Shown piece after piece: positions 1 through 6,516 of a stretch of DNA of 11,332 nucleotides. The stretch is from Acidobacteriaceae bacterium (lineage in GTDB: Bacteria; Acidobacteriota; Terriglobia; Terriglobales; Acidobacteriaceae), in assembly GCA_027307295.1 (NCBI GenBank), contig DAHUXF010000052.1, positions 1 through 11,332 of the forward strand, written 5' to 3'. The notes under the pieces are model-generated. The model made no database searches, was not told where the DNA came from, and worked only from the letters and a program-made list of their open reading frames with translations. The position numbers and the translations under genes are program-made. Every line of letters begins with the position of its first letter. Position 1 is the first letter of the stretch.

Positions 1-4
1 CAGC

Positions 5-454
5 ATGAACATCACACCGGTGCAGCCTGACCTGCATTGGGCCCTGGTCCTGTTGTTCTGCTTTTTAACCTGCGGGATCTTTAGCTGGGTCTGGTTGATT
101 GTTGAGGCAGCCTATGTTCAGAAAATCAAGTCCGACAGCAAAGCGTTGCTGTTTGCCATCCTCACCTGCTCCTGTTGGTTCGTTGGGTATTTCTTCAATA
201 TTTTCTACGGCGCGATGAACCTGGGTAGACATCATCCGGCGGCCGGATTGTTCTCGCTCGCAGGAGTGGTACTTTACTTTGTCGCCGTTTTCACCATGCA
301 GAGCGACCTGGACGAATATTACAACGTGGTGGAGCCTATCAATCTTCAGCTCAACGGCGGGATGACATTTTTCTTTGCAATCTTTTATTTTCAATACCAC
401 TTCTCCCGGATTGCGCAATGGAAAAAAACGGGAGTGCTGCAACCTCAGGGCTGA
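5..454 (+). CDS. Four-helix integral membrane protein of unknown function
   Basis: This 149-residue protein is strongly hydrophobic, with likely membrane segments at about residues 12-35, 47-69, 80-98 and 118-132. Short polar loops and a basic C-terminus (RIAQWKKTG) make a cytosolic C-terminus likely. The first segment, with its CGIFSWVWLI core, loosely recalls small DUF4234-type membrane proteins, but I cannot name a family with confidence. A conserved-looking stretch EYYNVVEPINLQL precedes the last helix. The ATG at 5 lies too close to the window edge to judge its ribosome-binding site, and the frame could extend further upstream. Its stop (452-454) shares one base with an ATG of the DUF2752 gene, which indicates translational coupling in an operon leading to the E2-like gene. 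Function unknown; it may anchor or scaffold the downstream proteins (inference). Confidence 0.75.
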   Translation: MNITPVQPDLHWALVLLFCFLTCGIFSWVWLIVEAAYVQKIKSDSKALLFAILTCSCWFVGYFFNIFYGAMNLGRHHPAAGLFSLAGVVLYFVAVFTMQSDLDEYYNVVEPINLQLNGGMTFFFAIFYFQYHFSRIAQWKKTGVLQPQG

Positions 455-834
455 TGAAACCACGTTGGATGGCCGGAGCTGTATCGCTGGCAGGATTAGC
501 CGGTCTGGCCGTGGTGTATCACTTTCCACCCAGCCAATATTCGTTCTATCCGCAATGTCCGTTTTACTCCGCTACACACTGGCTGTGTCCCGGGTGCGGC
601 TCCACGCGCGCCTTATATTCTCTGCTGCACATGGATTTCCAGAGTGCGCTGCACGATAACGCTCTTTTTACCCTGGCTGCGCCGGTGGCCGCGCTGTGGT
701 TTGTGTTCTGCGTCTACCGGGTGATGCGCTATGATCAAATTCCATGTTTGGAAATTCCCCGTGGCGCAGCAATAGGGATGGCGTGCGCCGTGGTTGGCTT
801 TGCGGTGCTAAGAAATATTTTAATTTCCTTTTGA
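454..834 (+). CDS. DUF2752 family membrane protein
   Basis: This is a DUF2752 protein, recognised by the signature CPFYSATHWLCPGCGSTRAL followed by a short helix and an HDNALF segment. From the ATG at 454 it has 126 residues. Membrane segments lie at about 6-23, 68-90 and 103-125. The CPGCGSTRA box sits at residues 45-53, with a further Cys at 35. The biochemical role of the family is unknown; the paired cysteines suggest metal binding or a disulfide. The start is uncertain. An in-frame ATG at 418 would overlap the previous gene by 37 nt and add 12 polar residues. The ATG at 454 overlaps the upstream stop as TGATG and places a basic stretch directly before the first helix, so I prefer it. The stop is 7 nt before the E2-like ATG, so the three genes probably form one transcript. 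Confidence 0.85.
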   Translation: MKPRWMAGAVSLAGLAGLAVVYHFPPSQYSFYPQCPFYSATHWLCPGCGSTRALYSLLHMDFQSALHDNALFTLAAPVAALWFVFCVYRVMRYDQIPCLEIPRGAAIGMACAVVGFAVLRNILISF

Positions 835-841
835 GTTGCTT

Positions 842-1471
842 ATGCTTTCACCTCGCATCCGCCGGTTAAAACTCGATCATGAAATGCTGTTCCAGCGTTT
901 TGCCGGTTGGCCTTTGATTCGGATTGTGGGCACGGCTGGCATGCCGCCTGAACTCTACCGCTTCCAGTATCTTGTGCGCGGCCTTTACGTTGCGCCGGAT
1001 GGCGCGATCCTGGAACGCAACGATCATCTGCTGGAAGTGAACCTGTCTCTGGGATATCCACGGCGCGCTCCCCAATGCCGTATGCTTACCCCGGTGTTTC
1101 ATCCCAACTTTGACGATAGCTCAGTATGCATCGGCGATTTCTGGGCGGCCTCAGAAGGATTGGACGATCTCATCATCCGCATTGGCCGCATGATTACCTA
1201 CCAGGAATACAACACTAAGAGCCCGTTGAACGGACTGGCCGCAAAATGGGCGGCCCAGAACAACCATTTGCTGCCAGTGGACACGCGCGCCATAGCGCCG
1301 CCGCTGCCAGGGGAAACGCCTGTGCCACTCGCCGATAAAGACATGCCTGATTCGTCAATATCAGCTCCGCCGGCGGCAATTCCCGTCGCTCAAGCCGCCA
1401 TGAAACAGCCGCCTGCTCCGGAGGTCTCTTCGGGCGACGATCCATGGGAGCAGAAGATTGTAATTCCTTAA
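842..1471 (+). CDS. Bacterial ubiquitin-conjugating enzyme (E2)-like protein
   Basis: The first ~140 residues look like an E2 (UBC) fold: an N-terminal helix, beta strands (FQYLVRGLYV, HLLEVNLSLGYP), then HPN, a cysteine in the context SSVCIGDFW, and C-terminal helices (LDDLIIRIGRMITYQEYN). From the ATG at 842 (209 residues), HPN is at 87-89 and the candidate thioester Cys at 96 (codon 1127-1129). The six residues between HPN and Cys are close to the seven usual in eukaryotic E2s. The HPN Asn normally stabilises the oxyanion during transfer, so both key residues are present and an active enzyme is plausible. Residues ~145-209 form a Pro/Ala-rich, probably disordered tail ending in DDPWEQKIVIP. 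The gene follows two membrane-protein genes with almost no spacing, so conjugation may occur at the membrane (inference). No E1, ubiquitin-like protein or JAB peptidase is visible in the window. A TTG at 836 would add two residues. The fold call is fairly secure; activity and substrate are unknown. Confidence 0.82.
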   Translation: MLSPRIRRLKLDHEMLFQRFAGWPLIRIVGTAGMPPELYRFQYLVRGLYVAPDGAILERNDHLLEVNLSLGYPRRAPQCRMLTPVFHPNFDDSSVCIGDFWAASEGLDDLIIRIGRMITYQEYNTKSPLNGLAAKWAAQNNHLLPVDTRAIAPPLPGETPVPLADKDMPDSSISAPPAAIPVAQAAMKQPPAPEVSSGDDPWEQKIVIP

Positions 1472-1813
1472 CTGGGTGATTGCTTTTCATTCACAGACTT
1501 CAAAAACTCCGCAAGTTTTTTCTGGGGGTAATTGATTACCTGTGGGGCGGCGAACATCGCCGCAAGGACCGGGTATGGCGCGGTAAATTTTCAGAAGTGC
1601 CCGAATCGGTTTATTTTCATTGCCATAACTCTTCCGTTCTGAATTAGTAAAATCCTGGCGTTTTTTTTTCGTCATCTCATCTGCATAGTACACTCCATCG
1701 ACATTACAAGCTGCTTTTCTGCGGTCTCTTGAACGATCAGGACGCATTGCTTAAACAAGATCTTAAAATTTTTGGAAAGAATTGCACTGCCGGCCCACAT
1801 TGATTTGTAAGCA
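1472..1813. other. Intergenic region with small AT-rich dyads, no gene seen
   Basis: This stretch separates the E2-like operon from the EXORDIUM-like pair. It holds a weak hairpin (AAAAACT at 1502-1508 pairing with AGTTTTT at 1514-1520), which could end the E2 transcript. It also has a compact dyad GGTAAT-TG-ATTACC (1527-1540) and a run of nine T at 1661-1669. A minus-strand open frame at 1487-1747 has low-complexity, non-protein-like composition and I do not call it. Nothing else is recognised. Confidence 0.4.
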
Positions 1814-1856
1814 GGCTTCTTCTGTTTACTTTTGCTTTGACAGACGCAGCATATTC
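1814..1856 (+). promoter_or_regulatory. Upstream block shared by both EXORDIUM-like genes, copy 1
   Basis: This 43-bp block begins with GGCTTCTTCTG, ends with GCATATTC, and lies 16 nt before the ATG at 1873. It matches 41 of 43 bases with the block at 3013-3055 in front of the second paralogue. CATATT at 1850-1855 could serve as a -10 element, but the candidate -35 is poor and 19 bp away, so I do not assign a promoter. It is probably a promoter, 5'-UTR element or operator duplicated with the gene. Confidence 0.5.
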
Positions 1857-1872
1857 CACAACGAGGTCAAAC

Positions 1873-2865
1873 ATGAAACATCCCCGAGGAAGATACAGGT
1901 TGCTGTCCGCTTTTCTCTTTGTCACGTTGACCGCCAATTTCCTTATGGCGCAGAAAGTTCGTGAAGGAAGTGTTCCGGAAGGCCAACAGATGGTTCCCAC
2001 AGGAAAAGGCGACGCGATTACTGTAGCTGCGGAGCCTGCCGATGCCAATGCAGTTGGCCAGGCAGTGGTTACCGGCAACGGCATTAACTATCATGGCGGT
2101 CCGGTCATGAAAGGCACTGTGCCGATTTTCATCATTTGGTACGGCAACTGGAATGGCACAGGTTCCAATACGGCGAATACCCGGAGCGTGATTGAGCACT
2201 ATGTGGCTACGCTGGGCAATTCTGCTCCCATGTTGATCGATTCCACCTATGGCGATAACACCGGCAACGTGAGCGGCAACGTAAGCTTCGGCGGCAGCAT
2301 CATCGTCAGCAGCTCCACGAACCTGACGGACACGAGCCTGCGGTCCACGGTGGGCAATGCCATAGCCGGCGGCAAGCTTCCGAATAACCCGAATGGTCTC
2401 TACTTTGTCCTGAGCTCTTCCAACATTAATGAAACCTCAGGCTTCTGCACCCAGTACTGTGGTTTCCACACACATGCCACGCTTTCGGGTTCGGATATAA
2501 AGTATGCTTTCGTAGGTAACGTTGACCGCTGTCAAAGTGGCTGCGAAATCCAGACTACCGGGCCCAACAGCGCTGCGGTCGGACAGGGCGGAATTGACGG
2601 GATGGCAAACGTCATGTTCCATGAAGCGTCTGAAGCTATTTCTGATCCTGACCTGAATGCATGGTTTGACACCAGCGGACAGGAAAACGGCGACAAGTGT
2701 AACTTCAACTTTGGCGCCACCTCTAACTGCAACTCGAATGGCCTGTGCACGTCTGCCGGCACATCCACCAAGGCGCGGTTCAACCAGACTTTCGGCAGCC
2801 ATGACTATATGTTGCAGCAGAACTGGGAAAACAAAAACGGCGGGGCTTGCGTCCTGCATCTCTAA
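1873..2865 (+). CDS. EXORDIUM/PHI-1-like secreted protein, copy 1
   Basis: The protein (330 residues) belongs to the EXORDIUM/phosphate-induced protein 1 conserved-region family, known from plant cell-wall proteins linked to growth and carbon status; its role in bacteria is not established. Residues 1-26 form a signal peptide likely cut after FLMA. Family landmarks follow: INYHGGPV (71-78), IFIIWYGNW (85-93), FCTQYCGFH (191-199), YAFVGNVDRC (211-220) and a helix with HEASEAISDPDLNAWF (250-265). Eight cysteines (192, 196, 220, 224, 276, 286, 292, 326) are kept in the second copy and suggest disulfides. The HExxE in the helix could bind a metal, but no activity is known. I chose the ATG at 1873 because GAGGT lies 5 nt upstream; an in-frame TTG at 1837 lies in the shared upstream block and would spoil the signal peptide. 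The gene is the first of a tandem pair. Confidence 0.88.
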   Translation: MKHPRGRYRLLSAFLFVTLTANFLMAQKVREGSVPEGQQMVPTGKGDAITVAAEPADANAVGQAVVTGNGINYHGGPVMKGTVPIFIIWYGNWNGTGSNTANTRSVIEHYVATLGNSAPMLIDSTYGDNTGNVSGNVSFGGSIIVSSSTNLTDTSLRSTVGNAIAGGKLPNNPNGLYFVLSSSNINETSGFCTQYCGFHTHATLSGSDIKYAFVGNVDRCQSGCEIQTTGPNSAAVGQGGIDGMANVMFHEASEAISDPDLNAWFDTSGQENGDKCNFNFGATSNCNSNGLCTSAGTSTKARFNQTFGSHDYMLQQNWENKNGGACVLHL

Positions 2866-2882
2866 ACTCAGAACAAACGGCA

Positions 2883-2913
2883 CACAGGCCGTCTGGTGGA
2901 CAGGCGGCCTGTG
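2883..2913 (+). terminator. Hairpin after EXORDIUM-like copy 1
   Basis: A perfect 9-bp inverted repeat, CACAGGCCG (2883-2891) and CGGCCTGTG (2905-2913), encloses a 13-nt loop shortly after the stop at 2863-2865. No clear T run follows, so it may be a weak terminator, an attenuator between the two paralogues or a 3'-end stabiliser. Confidence 0.45.
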
Positions 2914-3012
2914 GGTCTTGAAAAATTGACGACGAAGGTTGGTCTTGGTTGGGAAGCCCCGTCAAGTAGCGGTATTCATCAGGGTCCCATTCATAAGGGT
3001 TACAATATATCG

Positions 3013-3055
3013 GGCTTCTTCTGTTCACTTTTGCTTTGGCAGACGCAGCATATTC
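3013..3055 (+). promoter_or_regulatory. Upstream block shared by both EXORDIUM-like genes, copy 2
   Basis: This is the second copy of the 43-bp block described at 1814-1856, with two substitutions. It ends 22 nt before the ATG at 3078. Its placement behind the 2883-2913 hairpin suggests that each paralogue has its own control region rather than sharing one message. Confidence 0.5.
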
Positions 3056-3077
3056 TACAAAACAATGAGGTCAGAAA

Positions 3078-4073
3078 ATGAAACATCCCCGGGGAAAATA
3101 CAGATTGCTATCAGCTTTTCTCTTCGTAATTTTGGCCGCCAATTTCCTTATGGCACAGAAGGTGCGTGAAGGAAGTGTTCCTGAAGGCCAAAAGATGGTG
3201 CCCACAGGCGACGGCAGCGCAATCGCCGTGCCTGTCGACCCTGCTGCTATCGGCAAGGCAGTCGTTACCGGAAATGGCATTAACTACAACGGTGGTCCGG
3301 TTCTGAAAGGCAATCCGGTTCCGATTTATGTGATCTGGTACGGCACCTGGAATAGCACCTCCCCTACCAGTTCCAATACTATGGGTACAGTCAGCGTCAT
3401 TGACACCTTCCTCAATAATCTGGGCAACTCCGCAATTGAGAAGGTCAATTCCACCTACGGCGACAACACCGGCAACGTGAGCGGCAACCTGACCCTGGGC
3501 GGACAAATATTTGACACTGGCTCTCAGGGAACCAGCCTCACCAATAACCGGCTCACAAACATCGTCACCAGATCGCTCAGCAATGGACTCCCTACGGACC
3601 CTAATGGCGTATACGTGGTCATTACCTCATCCAACGTGAGCGAGCGCGGATTCTGCAACCAGTTCTGCGGTTTCCATACTCGTCAAACAATTAATGGAGT
3701 TGACATTAAATGGTCCTTTGTCGGCAACGTGGACCGCTGCCCCGCTGGCTGCGAAATCCAGACGACAGGTCCGAACAGCCCAGCCGCCAACGTAGGTGGA
3801 GCGGACGGGATCTCCAACGTGCTCACGCATGAGACCGAGGAAGCGATTTCCGATCCTGACCTGAATGCCTGGTTTGATTCCAGCGGCCAGGAAAATGCCG
3901 ACAAGTGCAACTTTACTTTCGGCACTACCACAACTTGCACGGCAGGAAGCCTCTGCACCGGTGCGGCGGATACTGCTGGAGCCAAATTCAATCAATCGTT
4001 TGGCAACCATAACTGGATGGTCCAGCAAAATTGGGAAAACGCGAACGGCGGAGCTTGCGTTCAGCATCTGTAA
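3078..4073 (+). CDS. EXORDIUM/PHI-1-like secreted protein, copy 2
   Basis: This 331-residue paralogue of the preceding gene has the same architecture: signal peptide 1-26, GINYNGGPV (67-75), YVIWYGTW (84-91), GFCNQFCGFH (191-200), FVGNVDRC (214-221), HETEEAISDPDLNAWF (251-266) and eight matching cysteines (193, 197, 221, 225, 277, 287, 293, 327). The first 44 residues differ from copy 1 at only four positions, while the central part of the mature domain (about 95-175) is much more divergent and carries small indels. The motif and cysteine regions stay close, so both copies look functional. The ATG at 3078 has TGAGGT six bases upstream. The pair probably arose by duplication of a unit that included the upstream block. 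Bacterial function is unknown; secretion to the periplasm or outside is expected from the signal peptide. Confidence 0.88.
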   Translation: MKHPRGKYRLLSAFLFVILAANFLMAQKVREGSVPEGQKMVPTGDGSAIAVPVDPAAIGKAVVTGNGINYNGGPVLKGNPVPIYVIWYGTWNSTSPTSSNTMGTVSVIDTFLNNLGNSAIEKVNSTYGDNTGNVSGNLTLGGQIFDTGSQGTSLTNNRLTNIVTRSLSNGLPTDPNGVYVVITSSNVSERGFCNQFCGFHTRQTINGVDIKWSFVGNVDRCPAGCEIQTTGPNSPAANVGGADGISNVLTHETEEAISDPDLNAWFDSSGQENADKCNFTFGTTTTCTAGSLCTGAADTAGAKFNQSFGNHNWMVQQNWENANGGACVQHL

Positions 4074-4090
4074 AATGCAGTTGACTCGAA

Positions 4091-4112
4091 GGGCCGCCTT
4101 TCATGGCGGTCC
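4091..4112 (+). terminator. First stem-loop of a double terminator region
   Basis: GGGCCGCC (4091-4098) pairs with GGCGGTCC (4105-4112), including one G-U pair, across the loop TTTCAT. It lies 18 nt after the copy 2 stop and directly precedes a stronger hairpin. On its own it has no T run. Confidence 0.45.
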
Positions 4113-4118
4113 TTCCAT

Positions 4119-4150
4119 CCCGTCCAACTTTGCTGGACGGGTTTTTCTTT
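4119..4150 (+). terminator. Rho-independent terminator after EXORDIUM-like copy 2
   Basis: A perfect 8-bp GC-rich stem, CCCGTCCA (4119-4126) with TGGACGGG (4134-4141), has a 7-nt loop and is followed at once by TTTTTCTTT. This is a classic intrinsic terminator and should end the EXORDIUM-like transcript before the next gene. Confidence 0.85.
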
Positions 4151-4187
4151 GTATAAAATCGCATCCATATCACGGAGATAATTCGAG

Positions 4188-4715
4188 ATGCCAATTCGTT
4201 TCTTGCAATGTGTATGCGCCGTCCTGTTCGCAGCCGCGCTCTGTGTTTCGGCACAGGAGCCGGTAAAGCCCCCACTGAATCCCCGCGTCATTACCGCCAC
4301 CAAGCAGGTCACGATTTTCTCAGGCCTGGAAAGGCAAATGCTGCAGGCTGTCCAGAAGAAGGACAAAGCCGCGCTGGCCGCCATGTTGCAGGATGACTGC
4401 ACCATTGAGCTGCCCGATGCTGATCCTCTGGCCGGAGATGAATGGATGGATTCAGTGATGGCCCAGGACTACAGCCTCAAGTCGTTTGTGGTGCGGCAGA
4501 TGTCAGTGGCCGATCTGGGTAATGCAGTGGTAGTGAAATTTGACCGCATTCAGGACGCGGCGGCAAAAAGCGGGTCTGACAGCGGTGAATTCTTTGTTGT
4601 AGACCTCTGGAAGAAAAATGGCGATGCCTGGAAGCTGGCAAACCGGTATGTGGCCAAGGTCAGTTCCGTTCCATGGATGCCGGGCAGCTCTCCAACGCCA
4701 ACAGGAAAGCAATAG
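4188..4715 (+). CDS. Secreted NTF2-like protein (DUF4440/SnoaL type)
   Basis: The 175-residue product starts with a signal peptide (residues 1 to ~22, cleavage near VSA-QEP). A domain typical of DUF4440/SnoaL-like NTF2 folds follows: a helix FSGLERQMLQAVQKKD (about 44-59), LAAMLQDDCTIELPD (62-76), then alternating strands with VRQMSVADLGNAVVVKFD, a segment ending FFVVDLWKKNGDAWKLANRY and a short Pro-rich tail. In this fold the cone-shaped pocket often binds small ligands, and many secreted members have no known activity. I see no catalytic set that would assign a reaction. The ATG at 4188 has GGAG about 10 nt upstream. The gene lies downstream of a strong terminator, so it probably has its own promoter; TATAAAAT at 4152-4159 is a possible -10. 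Its stop is 8 nt from the convergent anti-sigma stop. Confidence 0.75.
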   Translation: MPIRFLQCVCAVLFAAALCVSAQEPVKPPLNPRVITATKQVTIFSGLERQMLQAVQKKDKAALAAMLQDDCTIELPDADPLAGDEWMDSVMAQDYSLKSFVVRQMSVADLGNAVVVKFDRIQDAAAKSGSDSGEFFVVDLWKKNGDAWKLANRYVAKVSSVPWMPGSSPTPTGKQ

Positions 4716-4723
4716 TTTTGGCA

Positions 4724-5458
4724 TTACGTCTGGTTGGCTTCTTGCAGCAGAGACTGTAACCGGTCAGCATCTTCCTTGCTGGCGTCCGTGACCACGTAGT
4801 ATTGCAATTCCCCCTGCTGCCAGCCCTTTACCGTGAAAGCATGGTTCGCGGCCGGGGGCTGGTCATGGATGTCTTTGGCCTGAAAAATAAAGACGGAGAG
4901 CTTGTGCTGGCGGACCTGATACACAAGTTCAGCGCCCGGAGCATGCTGCGCATACACCAGTTTTCCGCCCAGCAGAGTAAAAGGTGAATCGGCGGCCAGT
5001 TCCGGCGGATTAAACGTAAAAGGAAGTTTTCCCTGATACCAGGGTTTGACCACGTGCTTGTTGCTGGAGAGCACATCCACAGGATTGGCGCTGGCCAGCA
5101 TAGTCACATGCTGGTCCACCAACTGCGCGATGGTGGAATCTTCTTTCCGCAAAGGGAAGCGCCAGGAAAGGCCGAGCATAACCAGCAGCAGCAGACAGGC
5201 GGCCGCCAGCCCCCACTGCAACCAGCCGCGTCCCCCTGTCTGGGGATGAATTTGCCTGCGAACGTCAGAATAAAGCTGCGGCGGCGCACTAAAGCGCTTG
5301 CCCGCAAGCCGAATCGCCTTCTTCAGTTGTTCCTGCGCCATCACTGAGTCAGAGCAATTCGCGCATGCTTGCAGATGGCCGGCAAAAAGCTGCTGGGCTG
5401 GCGGTTCCAATTCGCCATCCACATATAACCCGATCTTTTCTTGCCATTCGCAATTCAT
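4724..5458 (-). CDS. Membrane-anchored zinc-binding anti-sigma factor
   Basis: This 244-residue protein has the ZAS/zf-HC2 pattern at its N-terminus: Cys3, then His28-x3-Cys32-x2-Cys35 (HLQACANC). One transmembrane helix lies at about 80-98. The C-terminal periplasmic domain (about 105-244) contains VLSSNKHVVKPWYQGKLPF and LVYQVRQHKLSVFIFQ, found in anti-sigma factors of this type. The N-terminal domain should bind and silence the ECF sigma factor encoded just upstream. The outer domain would sense the envelope signal, and the zinc site may respond to redox state (family knowledge; not shown here). The ATG (5456-5458) overlaps the sigma stop as ATGA, indicating translational coupling and balanced synthesis. 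The call is secure; the signal is unknown. Confidence 0.9.
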   Translation of the reverse strand: MNCEWQEKIGLYVDGELEPPAQQLFAGHLQACANCSDSVMAQEQLKKAIRLAGKRFSAPPQLYSDVRRQIHPQTGGRGWLQWGLAAACLLLLVMLGLSWRFPLRKEDSTIAQLVDQHVTMLASANPVDVLSSNKHVVKPWYQGKLPFTFNPPELAADSPFTLLGGKLVYAQHAPGAELVYQVRQHKLSVFIFQAKDIHDQPPAANHAFTVKGWQQGELQYYVVTDASKEDADRLQSLLQEANQT

Positions 5459-6000
5459 GACCTTATACCCACAACTTTCTTGCTTCCCAGGGCCGCTATG
5501 ATCTGGTCGCGGACCTGTTTGCGGGCCCGCGCCAGCCGGGACATTACCGTGCCAATGGGAATATCCAGCGTTTCAGCAATTTCCTGGTACCGCATCTCCT
5601 CCATGTCTGCGAGAAGAATGACCTCTTTAAATACGGGGGACAAATTCGCAATGGCCGTTTGCACCAGTTGCGCATCGGCGCGGCGCAGCATGGCCAGTTC
5701 CGGAGTATCGGGGGAGATGACCGCGTCTTCAAATCCTTGCTCGTCCTGCTGCGTAGTGTTGCGCCGTTCCAGCCCGGTCCTGCTGGTAAGGAAAGTGTTA
5801 CGCAGAATCCTGAACATCCACGCCCGGAAATTTGTTCCGGCTTGAAAAGAGGCAAAACCCTTCAGGGCCTTTACAATGGCCTCCTGCACCAGGTCGTGGG
5901 CTTCATCTGTGTCACTGGTCAGCCAGCAGGCAAAGTTGTACAACCCATCCAGCAATGGAATGGCCAGTTTCTCAAAGTCCTTGTTGTCGGGGCCGCTCAC
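5455..6000 (-). CDS. ECF (group IV) sigma-70 factor
   Basis: The 181-residue product has the two-domain layout of ECF sigma factors. Region 2 spans about 15-75 (DEAHDLVQEAIVKALKGFASF, then FRAWMFRILRNTFL). Region 4 spans about 113-165 (LSPVFKEVILLADMEEMRYQEIAETLDIPIGTVMSRLARAR), including the helix-turn-helix that reads the -35 element. Regions 1 and 3 are absent, as expected. The start is GTG at 6000, supported by AGAGGAG ending 3 nt upstream on the minus strand; no ATG nearby gives a better fit. The next gene is its anti-sigma factor, overlapping by 4 nt. Upstream on the same strand lie the cupredoxin and metallophosphoesterase genes, which are plausible regulon members. I do not see a clear ECF-type promoter in the 113-nt gap. 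Confidence 0.93.
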   Translation of the reverse strand: MSGPDNKDFEKLAIPLLDGLYNFACWLTSDTDEAHDLVQEAIVKALKGFASFQAGTNFRAWMFRILRNTFLTSRTGLERRNTTQQDEQGFEDAVISPDTPELAMLRRADAQLVQTAIANLSPVFKEVILLADMEEMRYQEIAETLDIPIGTVMSRLARARKQVRDQIIAALGSKKVVGIRS

Positions 6001-6113
6001 GTCTCCTCTTGTAATAACGGTGGGCGGCCCTATTTTATTCCCTCGTGCACGTTTTCCGATAAGTAAATCAATGACCTGAATAAATAGTCATCATGGGGAT
6101 CCCAGCCGTTCTG

Positions 6114-6464
6114 CTACTTCACCACCACCTTCCCTGTCATTTTGGGATGGATGGAGCAAAAATAGGTGTACGTTCCCGGCTTTGTAAATGTGTAGGTGAA
6201 GCTTTCATCGGTGTCCATCACCTTGGATTTAAAGCTCTTGTCCTCGCTCACAACGTTATGCGGAATGTCATCCCGATTCGTCCAATGCACCACGCTGCCC
6301 ACGGTCACAGTGAGGGGGGTTGGTGAGAAGGTAAAGTTATCAATCTTCACCTCAGCGGCCTTATCTTCAGCCCCCATGGCGCCTAAGTTCTTTGGCCGGC
6401 TTGCCATCATTATGACCATGAGCACAAGCGCGGCAGCGCCCAACATGAAAACTGTCTTTTTCAT
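6114..6464 (-). CDS. Secreted cupredoxin (plastocyanin-like, type 1 copper)
   Basis: This 116-residue protein has an N-terminal hydrophobic segment (about 4-22) acting as a signal peptide or anchor, then a single cupredoxin domain. The type 1 copper ligands are visible: His69 (DIPHNVV), Cys103, His106 and Met109 (YFCSIHPKMTG). It therefore probably binds copper in the periplasm and carries electrons or handles copper. The length and the single late Cys-x2-His-x2-Met loop match small plastocyanin/amicyanin-like proteins. The start ATG has GGGAG about 10 nt upstream. The gene lies 52 nt downstream of the metallophosphoesterase on the same strand and 113 nt upstream of the ECF sigma gene, so co-expression with both is likely. 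Partner redox proteins are not present in the window. Confidence 0.92.
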   Translation of the reverse strand: MKKTVFMLGAAALVLMVIMMASRPKNLGAMGAEDKAAEVKIDNFTFSPTPLTVTVGSVVHWTNRDDIPHNVVSEDKSFKSKVMDTDESFTYTFTKPGTYTYFCSIHPKMTGKVVVK

Positions 6465-6516
6465 ACAACCATTGCTCCCATAAATGAATTGCTTCTTTTT
6501 TGTGTTGCTCCCCGGA

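Noticed and set aside
65..529. Long minus-strand frame opposite the first two genes
   Set aside because: The plus-strand frames give coherent membrane proteins with family motifs, so this is an antisense shadow.
1487..1747. Minus-strand open frame of 86 codons after the E2-like gene
   Set aside because: Its composition is unlike a protein, no motif or ribosome-binding site is visible, and it covers the AT-rich intergenic region.
1837..1872. TTG at 1837 as the start of EXORDIUM-like copy 1
   Set aside because: It would add 12 polar residues before the signal peptide, while the ATG at 1873 has a well-spaced GAGGT and matches copy 2.
3013..3055. Possible sigma54 (-24/-12) promoter in the shared upstream block
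   Set aside because: The GG-to-GC spacing is 8 rather than 10, and copy 1 lacks the GG, so the match does not hold.
6071..6091. Inverted repeat ATGAC...GTCAT between cupredoxin and sigma genes
   Set aside because: The arms are only 5 bp with an 11-nt loop and no T run, so it is too weak to call a terminator or operator.
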